Shown: one piece after another, positions 1-9,591 of the stretch
How positions within the stretch are numbered: position 1 is the stretch's first letter
How the letters are laid out: every line of letters begins with the position of its first letter
Assembly: GCA_031362725.1 (NCBI GenBank)
Contig: JANLTC010000016.1
Location: 28,841 to 92,840 of the forward strand
DNA: 64,000 nucleotides
Direction of reading: 5' to 3'
Origin: PR03 sp031362725
GTDB taxonomy: Bacteria; Myxococcota_A; UBA9160; PR03
Made by a program: the position numbers and the translations under genes
Notes under the pieces: generated by a model
What the model saw: only the letters and a program-made list of their open reading frames with translations
The model's database searches: none
Told to the model about the DNA's origin: nothing

Positions 1-1
1 C

Positions 2-919
2 CTCGCGCTGGGCGAGGGTGCGATTCCGCGCGCGTTCAACGCCTACCGCGCCGGCGCCAGCCCGCGACTCGTCTACGAGCGCATCGATCTCGCGCGACAG
101 CGATCGGTGTCTGAGCTGTTCCGTTCCAAGCGGATGCGCGTGCTCGGCGTGGACAGCGTCGTCTACGTGCCGCGTCACGGCGCGGCGCCGGAGGGGCCGC
201 CCGTCGTCGCAAAGCTCCCGGCGCGTACGGCCGAGGCGCGTCTCGTGCTGCATCACGCGCTCGAATCGCGCTCGATCCGCACGCTCGTCGCACTCGGATC
301 TGCGTTCGTCTACAAGCTCGCGCCCGGCAACGCCAACCAGTTGACCGAGCGCAGCGAACTCGATCTCGATGCCGAAGTCGCACCCGAACTGCGCAGCTGG
401 ATCGACAGCGACATGCTCTTCCACGCCGAGTTCGCCAGCGTACGACTGCGCGTGCTGCTGCGCGTGCCCGCGGTCGTCGCGTCCGGCGGTCTCATCTACC
501 TGCACCCGGGACTCGAAGGAGCGGCGGGTATGCGCGTTCGACCGGCAGGCTTCGATCCGCTTTGTTCGGTGATCTCCGACAAGGATGTCGCACGCGCCGT
601 GCGCGCCGCGCTGCAGGCCGACACGGCGGGTGTGTTCAACGTGGCGGGGCGAGAGGTCCTCCCGCTTTCGGTGCTCGGCCGCTGGACGCGGCGCCCCTGC
701 GTTCCCGTTCCGGGGCCGCTGCTCGCGATCGCGTCGGGCGCCGTCGCGCGCTTTGGTGGCGAGCGGCTGCGCGGCCGCTTCGACGGTCCCTACCTGCGCT
801 ACGGCATGAGTCTCGACACACGGCGCGCCGCGGAGGCGTTCGGCTTCACACCCCGTTACCGGGTCGGGGTCGCCCGCGCTGGTGACGGCGTGATGCGCGT
901 CGAGGCCGTCGCGGTCTAG
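2..919 (+). CDS. NAD-dependent epimerase/dehydratase family protein (5' end cut off)
   Basis: The frame is open from the first bases of the window to a TAG at 917-919, so the N-terminus lies upstream. The visible part reads like the second half of an extended SDR (sugar epimerase/dehydratase family): a 'VLGVDSVVYVP' stretch like the end of a Rossmann half, then 'LVALGSAFVYKL' at the place where epimerases have the 'SS..VYG' strand. The later part has 'VFNVAG', typical of the substrate half. The N-terminal GxxGxxG is outside the window, and I see no clear YxxxK where the catalytic pair is expected ('SDMLFHAE'), so it may be an atypical, possibly non-catalytic member. An upstream domain fused to it cannot be excluded. 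Nothing visible fixes the substrate. Confidence 0.65.
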   Translation, partial: LALGEGAIPRAFNAYRAGASPRLVYERIDLARQRSVSELFRSKRMRVLGVDSVVYVPRHGAAPEGPPVVAKLPARTAEARLVLHHALESRSIRTLVALGSAFVYKLAPGNANQLTERSELDLDAEVAPELRSWIDSDMLFHAEFASVRLRVLLRVPAVVASGGLIYLHPGLEGAAGMRVRPAGFDPLCSVISDKDVARAVRAALQADTAGVFNVAGREVLPLSVLGRWTRRPCVPVPGPLLAIASGAVARFGGERLRGRFDGPYLRYGMSLDTRRAAEAFGFTPRYRVGVARAGDGVMRVEAVAV

Positions 920-956
920 GAACCCCTCGGCTAGATTGGCCGGCAAGTCGCGCAGC

Positions 957-990
957 TGCGCGCAGCGAGCCGCCGGCGAGCGAAAGTCAT
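957..990 (-). repeat. intergenic repeat, family A, reverse orientation
   Basis: A 34-base copy of the dispersed element, here ending in 'GAAAGTCAT' followed by 'CGGGCTCG' on the plus strand. Its reverse complement carries the family core 'CGGCTCGCTGCGCGCA', compared with 'TTGGCTCGCTACGCGGGA' in the copies near 40 kb and 52 kb. It sits between the epimerase and efp. Confidence 0.55.
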
Positions 991-1042
991 CGGGCTCGCT
1001 CGCGTCGTTTCCTCCCAAGATTCATCGTGGCAAGGACGGAAC

Positions 1043-1606
1043 GTGGAAGTCGACACGTCGCAATTTCGCAATGGCCTCCGCTTCATCCTCGACGGTCAAC
1101 CGTTCGTGATGACCTACTTCCAGCACGTGAAGCCCGGCAAGGGCGGCGCCTTCGTGCGCACCAAGGTGAAGAATCTGGTCAACGGCAAAGTGCTCGAGCG
1201 CAACTTCCGTTCGGGTGAGCGCGTCGAGCTGGCAGACGTCGAAGAGAAGAAGATGCAGTACCTCTATCTCGACGGGGAAAACCTGGTCTTCATGGATCAG
1301 AGTAACTACGAGCAGCTTCCGTTCTCGAAGGAGACGGTGGGCGAGACGCGTCTGTTCCTGAAGGAGAACATGGAGGTGGAGGTGCTGTTCTGGAACGACA
1401 AACCGATCAACATCGACCTCCCGTCCTTCGTCGAACTGCTCGTCACGATCTGCGACCCCGGCATCAAGGGCGACACGGCGTCCGGCGCGGTGAAGCCCGC
1501 CACGCTCGAAACCGGCGCGGTCGTGAACGTCCCGCTCTTCATCAAGGAAGGCGACAAGCTCCGCATCGACACCCGCACCGGCGAGTACGTCGACCGGGCC
1601 AAATGA
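1043..1606 (+). CDS. efp: Elongation factor P
   Basis: EF-P binds beside the ribosomal P site and relieves stalling at polyproline stretches. The 187-aa length is normal for the family. The N-terminal KOW-like domain has the loop 'VKPGKGGAF', whose Lys33 matches the residue that is beta-lysylated or otherwise modified in other EF-Ps. Two OB-type domains follow, ending in the expected 'GDKLRIDTRTGEYVDRAK'. The start is GTG, chosen because 'MEVDTSQFRNG' aligns with the usual EF-P beginning. It stands alone between an upstream epimerase and a convergent epimerase; no modification enzyme (EpmA, EpmB or EarP) is in the window. Function is very secure; the modification is not known from this sequence. 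Confidence 0.97.
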   Translation: MEVDTSQFRNGLRFILDGQPFVMTYFQHVKPGKGGAFVRTKVKNLVNGKVLERNFRSGERVELADVEEKKMQYLYLDGENLVFMDQSNYEQLPFSKETVGETRLFLKENMEVEVLFWNDKPINIDLPSFVELLVTICDPGIKGDTASGAVKPATLETGAVVNVPLFIKEGDKLRIDTRTGEYVDRAK

Positions 1607-1610
1607 TCCC

Positions 1611-1634
1611 GCTCGCTGGCGGACGCCAGCGAGC
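1611..1634. terminator. perfect 10-bp hairpin between convergent genes (repeat family B)
   Basis: 'GCTCGCTGGC' and its exact reverse complement flank a GGAC loop, starting 4 bases after the efp stop codon. The gene on the other strand ends 29 bases further on, so the hairpin could end transcription from both sides, but there is no T tract. The sequence after it, 'CGAACACGGGTCAGG', reappears almost unchanged after the hairpin at 11416-11435, so it belongs to a repeat family. Confidence 0.5.
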
Positions 1635-1662
1635 CGAACACGGGTCAGGGGGCTCGGAGAGC

Positions 1663-2613
<951 letters not shown>

Positions 2614-2751
2614 CGTTCCGCAGCTCCTCGTCGTCGGGCCCGTTTCGGGCGGGCGGCATAGTAGCTGGAGGACCCAGGGCGAGCAGCCGCGCGACCTTGC
2701 GCGACCTCGGGCCAGCCGCGACGCTGCGCGCGCCTCGGAGGATCCCGGCAC

Positions 2752-3915
2752 GTGCGCGTGTGGATCATCGGCGACAATTTCGGCTTCCCAAACGGCTCCG
2801 GGGCAACGGCGCGCGTGCATGGTTTTGCCCGTGCGTTGCAATCGGCCGGCGCCGAAGTGCGGATCGTGTGCCTGACGCCGACCGAGCTGGCCAACCGTCG
2901 CAGCCTCAACACCGACGCGGCGGGTGTTCACGACGGGATTCCGTTCGAGTATGCGTGCGGCACGACGGCGTTGCCGTCCGGGGTTCTCGAGCGCCGCTTC
3001 CTGCGCGTTCGCTCGGCGCTGCGCACCTGGCGGTCGGCACGCCGCGCGCGACCGGACGTGGTGATTGCGACCGCGCAAACGCTCTCAGGATTGCTGCTCC
3101 CGTGGCTCGTCGCACGCGCGGTCGGCGCCGCCTGCGTGCTCGACGCCTGCGAGCTGCCGTCCGGCTTCGTCGACGATGGCCCGCGGCGCGAGGCGCATCG
3201 ACGAATCTACGCGCGCCTCGCCCGCCGACTGGATGGAATCCTCGTGGTCTCGTCGTTCCTCGAGCGCTACTTCGCTCGGCACACGCGCGCCCCGCTGCTG
3301 CGCGTCCCCATCCTCGTCGAGCTGAGCCGCTTTCCGGAGATCCCCTCGCAGGGGCATCAGATCGTCTACGCGGGCAATCTCGCGCACCCCGAGGAGATCA
3401 CGTCGCTGCTACACGCGTTCGCCGCGGTCGCGCGGGACGATGCGGGCGCCCTGCTGGAAGTGATCGGTGACGACCCGAGCAGCAACGCGCTGGTGCGCTA
3501 TCCCGCGCTCGCGGCGCAGCTGGGCATCGGCGATCGCGTCGAGTTCTGCGGCGCGGTCGATCGCGAGACCGTGGCGCAACGCGTCGGGTCGGCGGGCGTG
3601 CTCGCGCTGCCACGTCCCGCGACGCCTTGGGCCGAGGCAGGGCTTTCGACCAAGCTCGCCGAGTATCTGGCCACCGCGCGGCCGGTCGTCGTGACCGCAG
3701 TCGGTGACATCCCGCTCTACCTGGAAGATCGGGTGAGCGCATACCTCGTTTCACCGGGCGATGCCGCCGCCTTCATCGCGGCGCTACGGGAAGCACGCGC
3801 CGACCCGACGCGCGCGGCGGCAGTTGGCAAACGCGGTCGCGACGCAGCGGCGCGTCATTTCGAGATCGCAGTGCACGGACCCCGACTCGTGGCGTTTCTC
3901 GAGTCGTTGCGATGA
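2752..3915 (+). CDS. GT4-type (group 1) glycosyltransferase
   Basis: A 387-aa GT-B fold glycosyltransferase that would transfer a sugar from a nucleotide sugar to a glycan or lipid acceptor at the cytoplasmic face. The N-terminus 'MRVWIIGDNFGFPNGSG' has the glycine-rich acceptor-domain loop. The middle has 'IVYAGNLAHPEEI', the start of the donor-binding domain. The 'RVEFCGAVDRETVAQ' and 'ALPRPATPWAEAGLSTKLAEYLA' stretches match the family's C-terminal pattern, with the conserved Glu in 'STKLAEYLA'. GTG is the start, 9 bases after a good 'GGAGGA' ribosome site at 2737-2742. It is divergent from the epimerase at 1663-2613. Donor and acceptor cannot be read from the sequence. Confidence 0.87.
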   Translation: MRVWIIGDNFGFPNGSGATARVHGFARALQSAGAEVRIVCLTPTELANRRSLNTDAAGVHDGIPFEYACGTTALPSGVLERRFLRVRSALRTWRSARRARPDVVIATAQTLSGLLLPWLVARAVGAACVLDACELPSGFVDDGPRREAHRRIYARLARRLDGILVVSSFLERYFARHTRAPLLRVPILVELSRFPEIPSQGHQIVYAGNLAHPEEITSLLHAFAAVARDDAGALLEVIGDDPSSNALVRYPALAAQLGIGDRVEFCGAVDRETVAQRVGSAGVLALPRPATPWAEAGLSTKLAEYLATARPVVVTAVGDIPLYLEDRVSAYLVSPGDAAAFIAALREARADPTRAAAVGKRGRDAAARHFEIAVHGPRLVAFLESLR

Positions 3916-3975
3916 ACCCGGAACGACTCGCGCAACCTGGATGACGCTGCGGCGGACCCGCCCTGCGCAGCCGGA

Positions 3976-4473
3976 TCAGTCGGACGCGCGCTGACCGCCG
4001 AACACACTCGGAAGCACCTGCTTCACCGACAGCTCGGCGCGGCCGGGCGGCACTTCGAGGTATCGGATCACGACGCGCATCGGTTCGATCGACGGAAACT
4101 CCCGTTCGAAGCTGGCGCGCAGACGCTCGACCACGGACACGGCCTGATCGTGGCCGACGTCGCTCAGGAACAGCATCGCGCGTTCGCGCGTCAGCCGGAA
4201 GATCTGGTCCTCGACGCGCAGTTCACTCTCGAGGAACGCGACGAACTCCGGGAAGAGCAGGCTGCCGTCGCTCGCGGCGAAGCCCACGACGACCGACGGG
4301 ACATCGTGCTGCGTGGCCAGTGACTGGGTTCGGGCCAGCACTTCGCGGAGTTTGCGGGGGTCGTCGGCGTTTTGTCGGGTCATCACGGTTGTCACAGCGA
4401 TCGTATCGTCGAAACGCGCGCGAGCCTGAATTCTGGTAGCGCTCGCGCCCCGATCTTCGGAACCATCGAACAT
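3976..4473 (-). CDS. Degenerate GGDEF-like domain protein
   Basis: About 165 aa with no clear transmembrane segment. The second half, 'VEDQIFRLTRERAMLFLSD' then 'AVSVVERLRASFEREF', follows the spacing of a GGDEF domain ('D.v.RlGGDEFaill' then 'a..vaerlr'). The signature itself reads RLTRERAML, so it cannot make c-di-GMP by the known mechanism. The N-terminal part (about residues 35-85) could be the first half of the same fold. The start is uncertain: ATG at 4473 has GAGGAA directly before it with no spacer, and ATG at 4383 would give a shorter product. The gene is divergent from the haem A synthase fusion with only about 45 bases between starts. The family call rests on pattern only. Confidence 0.55.
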   Translation of the reverse strand: MFDGSEDRGASATRIQARARFDDTIAVTTVMTRQNADDPRKLREVLARTQSLATQHDVPSVVVGFAASDGSLLFPEFVAFLESELRVEDQIFRLTRERAMLFLSDVGHDQAVSVVERLRASFEREFPSIEPMRVVIRYLEVPPGRAELSVKQVLPSVFGGQRASD

Positions 4474-4518
4474 TTCCTCTAGACTCGCTGCGCCGCCCGC
4501 CCGATTGACGGAGACCCT

Positions 4519-6723
4519 TTGCGCGAAGCCGGCCGCGACGCGGCAACCCCGTCCGATGATGGCCTCTGCTCCGCCCTTCGCGAAGTCCGCCACGCGACGC
4601 TCGCTGCGCGCGGTTTCACCACGCTTACCGCGCTCACGCTTTCTCTAATCACGCTCGGCGCGCTGGTACGCACGCATGGCGCGGGTCTGGCGTGCCCCGA
4701 CTGGCCGCACTGTTTCGGCGTTTGGCTGCCCGAGATGGACCTGCGCGTCGGGTTCGAGTGGACCCACCGACTGCTGGCCGGATCGATCTCGGCGCTGTTT
4801 GCGGTCGCTGCGGGATTCGTGCTCTACGACGCTCGTCTCCGCGCAGCGGCGTGGCGCTCGATCGCGGTTGCCGCTGCGCTGTTGATCGTGCAGATCGGGC
4901 TCGGCGGACTCACCGTGCTGCTCGGCCTGGCGCCCTGGACGGTGACGGCGCATCTGCTCACCGGGACTTCGTTTGCGACCGCACTCTGGTGGACCGCACG
5001 GGCGCTGCGCGACGCCGCAGCGCCGCGCCCGCGTCCCTCGCTACCGACGGGCGCGCGGCGCGCGGTGTGGCTGGCGGCGTTCGTCGTCGCGCTGCAGATC
5101 GCGTTTGGCGGACTGGTGTCGTCGCACTACGCCGGTCTCGATTGCCCCGATTGGCCGCGCTGCCGCGACGGTCTCTGGTTCCCGAGTTCCAGTGGTGGTG
5201 TCGGCCTGCATCTGCTGCACCGCACCCACGCGTATCTCGTGGTGCTCGCGATCGGCGCCGCGCTGTGGCTGAACCGGCGCCATCCCGGCGTCGCGCGACC
5301 GCTGCGCGTCGCGACCGCTCTGGTGCTGCTGCAGGTGGGCATCGGCGTTGCGAACGTGAAGCTCGGCCTGCCCGCCGAGGTGACCAGTCTGCACACGCTC
5401 GTTGCGGCGCTGCTCGCACTCGCGGTCGCAGCGGCGATTCGCGAGGCGCATCTGCGCCCGGTCGGAAGCGACGGCGCGCGCAAGCGCGTGCTGATCATCG
5501 GCGCCGGCTTCGGCGGACTCGGCGTCGCGCGCGCGCTTGCCGACACGTCCGTAGACGTGTTGATCGTCGATCGCGAGAACTACCACGCGTTCCTGCCGCT
5601 GCTCTATCAGGTGGCGACTTCGGGTCTCTCGGCCCAGGACGTGACCCACCCGGTACGATCGATCCTGCGATCGCTGCCGAATGCGCGATTCCGGATGGCG
5701 GAGATCACGCGTATCCACCTCGACGAGCGGACCGTCGAAACCGCCGACGGCGCGCTGATTCACTACGACGTGCTGGTTCTCGCGGCAGGCAGTACCACCG
5801 AGTTCTTCGGCAACGAGAGCGTCGAACGCTACGCATTCGCGTTGCACCACGTGGACGAGGCGATCGCACTGCGCAACCACGTGCTCGAGTGTCTGGAACG
5901 CGCGTCGGAAACGGACGATGCAAACGCACGGGAAGCGCTTCTCGGCTTCGTGCTGGTCGGCGGCGGACCGACCGGCGTCGAGCTTGCGGGCATGCTCGGC
6001 GAAATGCGCAAGCACGTCGTCCCGCGCGACTTTCCGGGGCTGGCGGCATCGATGCGCGTCGTGCTGCTCGAAGGTCGCGATCGGTTGCTCGCGGCCTTCC
6101 CGGAGAGTCTGTGTCGCCGGGCGCTCGAGCAGGTGAGCGAACTCGGCGTCGAAGTGCGCTTCGCTGCGATGGTCGAGGCTGCGCTGCCTGATGGCGTGCA
6201 ACTCGTTGGTGGCGACCGGATCCGCGCGCGCACCGTCGTGTGGGCAGCCGGGATTCGCGGCGCCGAGATCGGCGCGAGTCTCGGCGTTGCGCTCGGCCGC
6301 GGGGCGCGCGTGCCGGTTTCTCCGACGTTGCAGCTGGGCGGCCACCCCGACGTGCATGTGATCGGGGACCTCGCGCTGGTGGAGGGCATGGAGGCATTGC
6401 CGCAGGTCGCGCAGGTCGCGATCCAGCAGGGTGGTCGTGTTGCGGCGAACGTGCAGCGCTCGCTGCTGGGTGTCGCGCCGCTTCCGTTCTCCTACTGGGA
6501 TCCTGGCATGATGGCGACGATCGGCCGCGACCGCGCGGTCGCGATGCTCTTCGGTGTGAAGCTCGCAGGCCGGCTCGCCTGGCTGTTCTGGGTCGTCACG
6601 CACATCGTCTTCCTCGCCGGCTTCCGCAATCGCGCAAGCGTCTTCGTCAATTGGATCTACCACTACGTCACCTACGACCTGGGGCTGCGGGCGATCGTAG
6701 GAAGGAAGAGGCACGACCGCTGA
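4519..6723 (+). CDS. Haem A synthase (CtaA/COX15) fused to type II NADH dehydrogenase
   Basis: One uninterrupted 734-aa frame with two enzymes. Residues about 30-310 are a COX15/CtaA-type membrane protein: several hydrophobic helices, EWTHR with His83, TAHLL with His145, LLHRTH around His234 and SLHT with His292 as candidate haem ligands, and two copies of CPDWPxC (Cys59/65 and Cys209/215), one per four-helix half. Residues about 323-734 are an NDH-2 flavoprotein: 'RVLIIGAGFGGLGVARAL' for FAD, 'VLVGGGPTGVELAG' for NADH, 'VHVIGDLAL', and a C-terminal membrane-anchoring stretch. CtaA oxidises haem O to haem A for cytochrome oxidase; NDH-2 passes electrons from NADH to quinone without pumping. 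The start is TTG, 5 bases after a GGAG, because no ATG or GTG lies in the right place. Both halves are full length, so this is a genuine fusion unless a stop was misread. Confidence 0.88.
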   Translation: MREAGRDAATPSDDGLCSALREVRHATLAARGFTTLTALTLSLITLGALVRTHGAGLACPDWPHCFGVWLPEMDLRVGFEWTHRLLAGSISALFAVAAGFVLYDARLRAAAWRSIAVAAALLIVQIGLGGLTVLLGLAPWTVTAHLLTGTSFATALWWTARALRDAAAPRPRPSLPTGARRAVWLAAFVVALQIAFGGLVSSHYAGLDCPDWPRCRDGLWFPSSSGGVGLHLLHRTHAYLVVLAIGAALWLNRRHPGVARPLRVATALVLLQVGIGVANVKLGLPAEVTSLHTLVAALLALAVAAAIREAHLRPVGSDGARKRVLIIGAGFGGLGVARALADTSVDVLIVDRENYHAFLPLLYQVATSGLSAQDVTHPVRSILRSLPNARFRMAEITRIHLDERTVETADGALIHYDVLVLAAGSTTEFFGNESVERYAFALHHVDEAIALRNHVLECLERASETDDANAREALLGFVLVGGGPTGVELAGMLGEMRKHVVPRDFPGLAASMRVVLLEGRDRLLAAFPESLCRRALEQVSELGVEVRFAAMVEAALPDGVQLVGGDRIRARTVVWAAGIRGAEIGASLGVALGRGARVPVSPTLQLGGHPDVHVIGDLALVEGMEALPQVAQVAIQQGGRVAANVQRSLLGVAPLPFSYWDPGMMATIGRDRAVAMLFGVKLAGRLAWLFWVVTHIVFLAGFRNRASVFVNWIYHYVTYDLGLRAIVGRKRHDR

Positions 6724-6770
6724 TCGGTCGTCTGCTACACCCCGGGGCCCTGCTTCACCGAGGTTTCGCG

Positions 6771-7259
6771 ATGCGCCCTTTCCAACTCTTCGCCGGCATG
6801 CCGCCGGAGCAGTTCCGCGGCTTCCTCGACGCGCTGAAGGAGAAGGCGCCGCTCGCATACGCCCAGTCGCTCGGACTCACGGCGGGCGTGTTGAAAGCGC
6901 GTCCGGTGTTCCTGCAGCGCCAACCCGCGGAGCGACGCGCCGAACTGGTGCGCAAGGCGCTCGGCCGCGTGATGTCGAACGTCGTCGCCGAGGAAATGCT
7001 CGCCGTCTACTTCCTCGAATGCCGCAACGAACTGCTGGCCGAATGGCTCGATGGGCTCGGCCTCGAACACGACAAGGGAATGCTGAAGGGCGAGGACGCG
7101 CCGCCCGAGCCGCCCGCCGCGAAGCTCGGCGGCGCACTCGAAGCTTTCCGCAGCAATGCGAAGGACGACGACCGCGCAGATCGCGAACTGCTGCTGCGGG
7201 CGTTCGCGGCGCAGACGTCGATCAACTGGCCCGAGTTCGAGAAGCTGCTCGCGGCCTGA
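6771..7259 (+). CDS. Conserved-looking hypothetical protein, 162 aa
   Basis: A soluble, charged, mostly helical protein with no signal peptide or membrane segment. It begins 'MRPFQLFAGMPPEQFRGFL' and contains 'RKALGRVMSNVVAEEMLAVYFLECRNELLAEWLD', a long amphipathic helix region, followed by an acidic and proline-containing linker and a final 'SINWPEFEKLLA'. It starts at ATG 6771, 47 bases after the haem A synthase fusion, so the two may be co-transcribed. Base use fits its neighbours. I do not recognise a family, and a role in respiratory-chain assembly would be a guess from position only. Confidence 0.7.
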   Translation: MRPFQLFAGMPPEQFRGFLDALKEKAPLAYAQSLGLTAGVLKARPVFLQRQPAERRAELVRKALGRVMSNVVAEEMLAVYFLECRNELLAEWLDGLGLEHDKGMLKGEDAPPEPPAAKLGGALEAFRSNAKDDDRADRELLLRAFAAQTSINWPEFEKLLAA

Positions 7260-7462
7260 GCGCGACCCGCACGAAGCGTCGGCGGCGAGCCGCGCGTCGT
7301 CTGTTGCTGCAACGACTGCTCGTGTCTTCGCCTTGATCCGAGACACACCGCGATCTTGCGCTCGCTGCGCACGGGCGAAGCAATCGCGCACGCTTGCTTC
7401 CGATCGGTCCGCAAGCGACGCGTTCGGCCGACCCTTCATTCCGCCTGCCACCGGAATGCGAC

Positions 7463-7490
7463 GCGCCCCTCCGGACGGCCGAAGGGGCGC
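7463..7490. terminator. GC-rich hairpin between convergent genes
   Basis: 'GCGCCCCT' (7463-7470) pairs with 'AGGGGCGC' (7483-7490) around a 12-base loop that itself can pair. It lies 20 bases before the 3' end of the SDR on the other strand and about 200 bases after the 162-aa gene. No T tract follows, so intrinsic termination is only possible, not shown. The rest of 7260-7510 holds no convincing gene. Confidence 0.4.
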
Positions 7491-7510
7491 GCAGTCGGGC
7501 ACGGCTCTGC

Positions 7511-8419
7511 TCAGCCGTTCTTGAACATCTCCATCATCGCGCGCATCTCGTCGGCGATGCTGTCCGGAATGATGTAGTTGGCCGGGTCGCGGATCTCGCC
7601 CATGTGGTCGCGGATCTGCTCGGGCGCCGGCTTGCCGCCCTTGCCGGAGAACCAGCCGGGTGTGAGACCGACGAACATGCGGGCGAAACGACCACCGCCC
7701 ACCGAGAAGATGTTGTGGGTGAGATCGCATTGCTCCGACACCAGGAAGGTGACGAGCGGTGTCACGCATTCGGCGTCGAGCGTCTCGGCCGCCGGGCCGA
7801 GCAGCTGCTCGGTGAGCCGCGTGCGCGCGATCGGTGCGATCACGTTCGACTTGATGTTGTTCTTCGCGCCCTCGAGCGCCAGCACGTTCGAGAGACCGAC
7901 GAGGCCCATCTTCGCGGCGCCGTAGTTGGTCTGACCGAAGTTTCCGAGCACACCGGCCGACGACGCGGTGAACACGATGCGGCCGTAGTTCTGTTCCTTC
8001 ATCTTGATGAAGGCCGGTTGCGTCACGTAGAACGCACCCTTCAGATGCACGTCGAGCACGATCTCGAGATCGGCCGGCTCGAGCTTCGCGAAGGTCTTGT
8101 CGCGCAGGATGCCGGCGTTGTTGATGACGATGTCGATGCGGCCGAAGTTGTCGATCGCGGCCTGCACGATCGCCTTGCCGCCTTCGGGCGTCGCCACCGA
8201 ATCGTGATTCGCGACCGCCGTACCACCGGCTGCCTCGATCTCCTTGACGACCGCGTCGGCCATGCTCGCGCTGGCGCCGGTGCCGTCCGACTTCCCGCCG
8301 AGATCGTTCACGACGATCTTGCAGCCGCGCGAAGCCAGCGCCAACGCGTAGGTCTTGCCGAGGCCGCCTCCGGCTCCGGTGATCAGGGCCACTCTGTCAT
8401 CGAATCGAATGTCGCTCAT
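7511..8419 (-). CDS. SDR dehydrogenase, MFE-2 / 3-hydroxyacyl-CoA dehydrogenase type
   Basis: A 302-aa classical SDR. 'VALITGAGGGLGKTYAL' is the cofactor motif TGxxxGxG. 'VVNDLGG' ends beta-strand 2, with the Asp that usually prefers NAD. 'IVINNAGILRD' is the NNAG motif, and 'FTASSAGVLGNFGQTNYGAAK' holds Ser, Tyr and Lys of the catalytic set. The NAGILRDK and 'GNFGQTNYGAAK' wording is characteristic of the dehydrogenase part of peroxisomal multifunctional enzyme type 2, so a role in beta-oxidation of acyl-CoA or sterol side chains is likely. The tail after residue 240 ('KPAPEQIRDHMGEIRDPANYIIPDS') also matches that group. It stands alone, convergent to the 162-aa gene. Confidence 0.85.
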   Translation of the reverse strand: MSDIRFDDRVALITGAGGGLGKTYALALASRGCKIVVNDLGGKSDGTGASASMADAVVKEIEAAGGTAVANHDSVATPEGGKAIVQAAIDNFGRIDIVINNAGILRDKTFAKLEPADLEIVLDVHLKGAFYVTQPAFIKMKEQNYGRIVFTASSAGVLGNFGQTNYGAAKMGLVGLSNVLALEGAKNNIKSNVIAPIARTRLTEQLLGPAAETLDAECVTPLVTFLVSEQCDLTHNIFSVGGGRFARMFVGLTPGWFSGKGGKPAPEQIRDHMGEIRDPANYIIPDSIADEMRAMMEMFKNG

Positions 8420-8594
8420 CGGGGGGATCCTTCTCGTTGCTCGTTGCGCACGTCGGTGGAATACGCGCCTCCGCGCTGCCGCGCCGTGCGGAAAGGCGGG
8501 CGCATTCTAGGGGAATCCCACCGGCGTCGCCTCGGTCGAGCGGACCCATGAGTACGGTTTTGGCGCTTGCAATGTTGCACGCGGGAGGGACAGA

Positions 8595-9584
8595 ATGCGC
8601 GCCGTGGATCCTGAAAGAGCAGTCGTTGCGCTGCCGCTGTCGCGCCGTTCGTTCCTGCAGGCGATCTCGGTCGGAGCAGCCGTTGCCGCGTGGCCGTTCG
8701 GCAGTTTCGGCGGTGCGCGCCGCCGTGGCGCGCTGGCGACGCCTCGCTATCTCAGCGATCACGAGTTCGCGACGCTCGAAGCGCTTTGCGACCGCATCAT
8801 CCCGCCCGATGCCGATCCCGGTGCGCGGCAGCTGGGCGCAGCGCGCTATGTCGAGCGGTTGCTGACCGTCTTCGACGGCGACGCGCCGTTCCTCTACGCG
8901 GGTGGCCCTTCGAGCGGGCGCAATCCCTACCCGGACGAGTCGACCGGCATGCCTTCCGCGCTGTTCCCGTCGAATGCATTCGCGGAACCGATTGCGCCCA
9001 GCGGCGTGCAGGAGCTGTACTGGCGCGCCGAGATCTTCGGAGGCGAGGCGGCGGGGTTGCCTCCTCACGTCGAGGAGCAGTGGGGCGGAACGCTGCGCGG
9101 ACTGCGCGACCTCTATCGCGAAGGCCTCGCCATCGTCGACACGATCGCGCAGGAGCAGGAGGGCGCGCCGTTCGTCGATCTCAGCACAGAGTTGCAGGAC
9201 GGCCTGCTCCCCGTACTCGATCAACCCGACCGCTTTCCGGCCGATCCGGTACGCGGCCAGAGCTTCTTCGAAATCGTGATCCGACACACCATCGAAGGCT
9301 GCTTCGCGGCGCCCGAGTACGGCGGCAATGAGGGCGGCGCCGGCTGGCGGATGATCGGGATCGAGGGCGATAGCCAGCCGCTCGGCTACTCGCTGTACCA
9401 CGCAACGACCGACACGCTCGTCGAGCGTTCCGATCATCCCCTTTCGTCGCCGAATCCAGACGAGGTGGCGGCGGACGGCTCGCTCGCACCGCGCCTGCTC
9501 AGCGCCGACGGCGACGCGATCCAGCAGACGATCTCCGAGTTCACCGCGCTCCTCGAGCAATTGCTGCCGGGCGCGTGCGGATAG
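8595..9584 (+). CDS. Gluconate 2-dehydrogenase subunit 3-like protein (GMC partner, Tat signal)
   Basis: A 329-aa exported protein. Residues 16-22 read SRRSFLQ, a twin-arginine motif, followed by a hydrophobic 'AISVGAAVAAWPFG', so it should be folded in the cytoplasm and exported by Tat. The following 'YLSDHEFATLEALCDRIIPPDADPGA' is typical of the gluconate 2-dehydrogenase subunit 3 family, the small subunit of membrane or periplasmic GMC sugar dehydrogenases. The next gene, 8 bases downstream, is the GMC flavoprotein, which lacks a signal and could be carried out by this subunit. A strong GGGAGGG site precedes the ATG. No cytochrome c subunit is present nearby. Confidence 0.82.
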   Translation: MRAVDPERAVVALPLSRRSFLQAISVGAAVAAWPFGSFGGARRRGALATPRYLSDHEFATLEALCDRIIPPDADPGARQLGAARYVERLLTVFDGDAPFLYAGGPSSGRNPYPDESTGMPSALFPSNAFAEPIAPSGVQELYWRAEIFGGEAAGLPPHVEEQWGGTLRGLRDLYREGLAIVDTIAQEQEGAPFVDLSTELQDGLLPVLDQPDRFPADPVRGQSFFEIVIRHTIEGCFAAPEYGGNEGGAGWRMIGIEGDSQPLGYSLYHATTDTLVERSDHPLSSPNPDEVAADGSLAPRLLSADGDAIQQTISEFTALLEQLLPGACG

Positions 9585-9591
9585 CGCGAAG

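Noticed and set aside
5041..6858. 605-codon reading frame on the minus strand, antisense to the haem A synthase fusion
   Set aside because: It is rich in His, Arg, Gln and Asp without domains, as expected when the complement of a GC-rich gene is read, and the plus strand encodes two clear enzymes.
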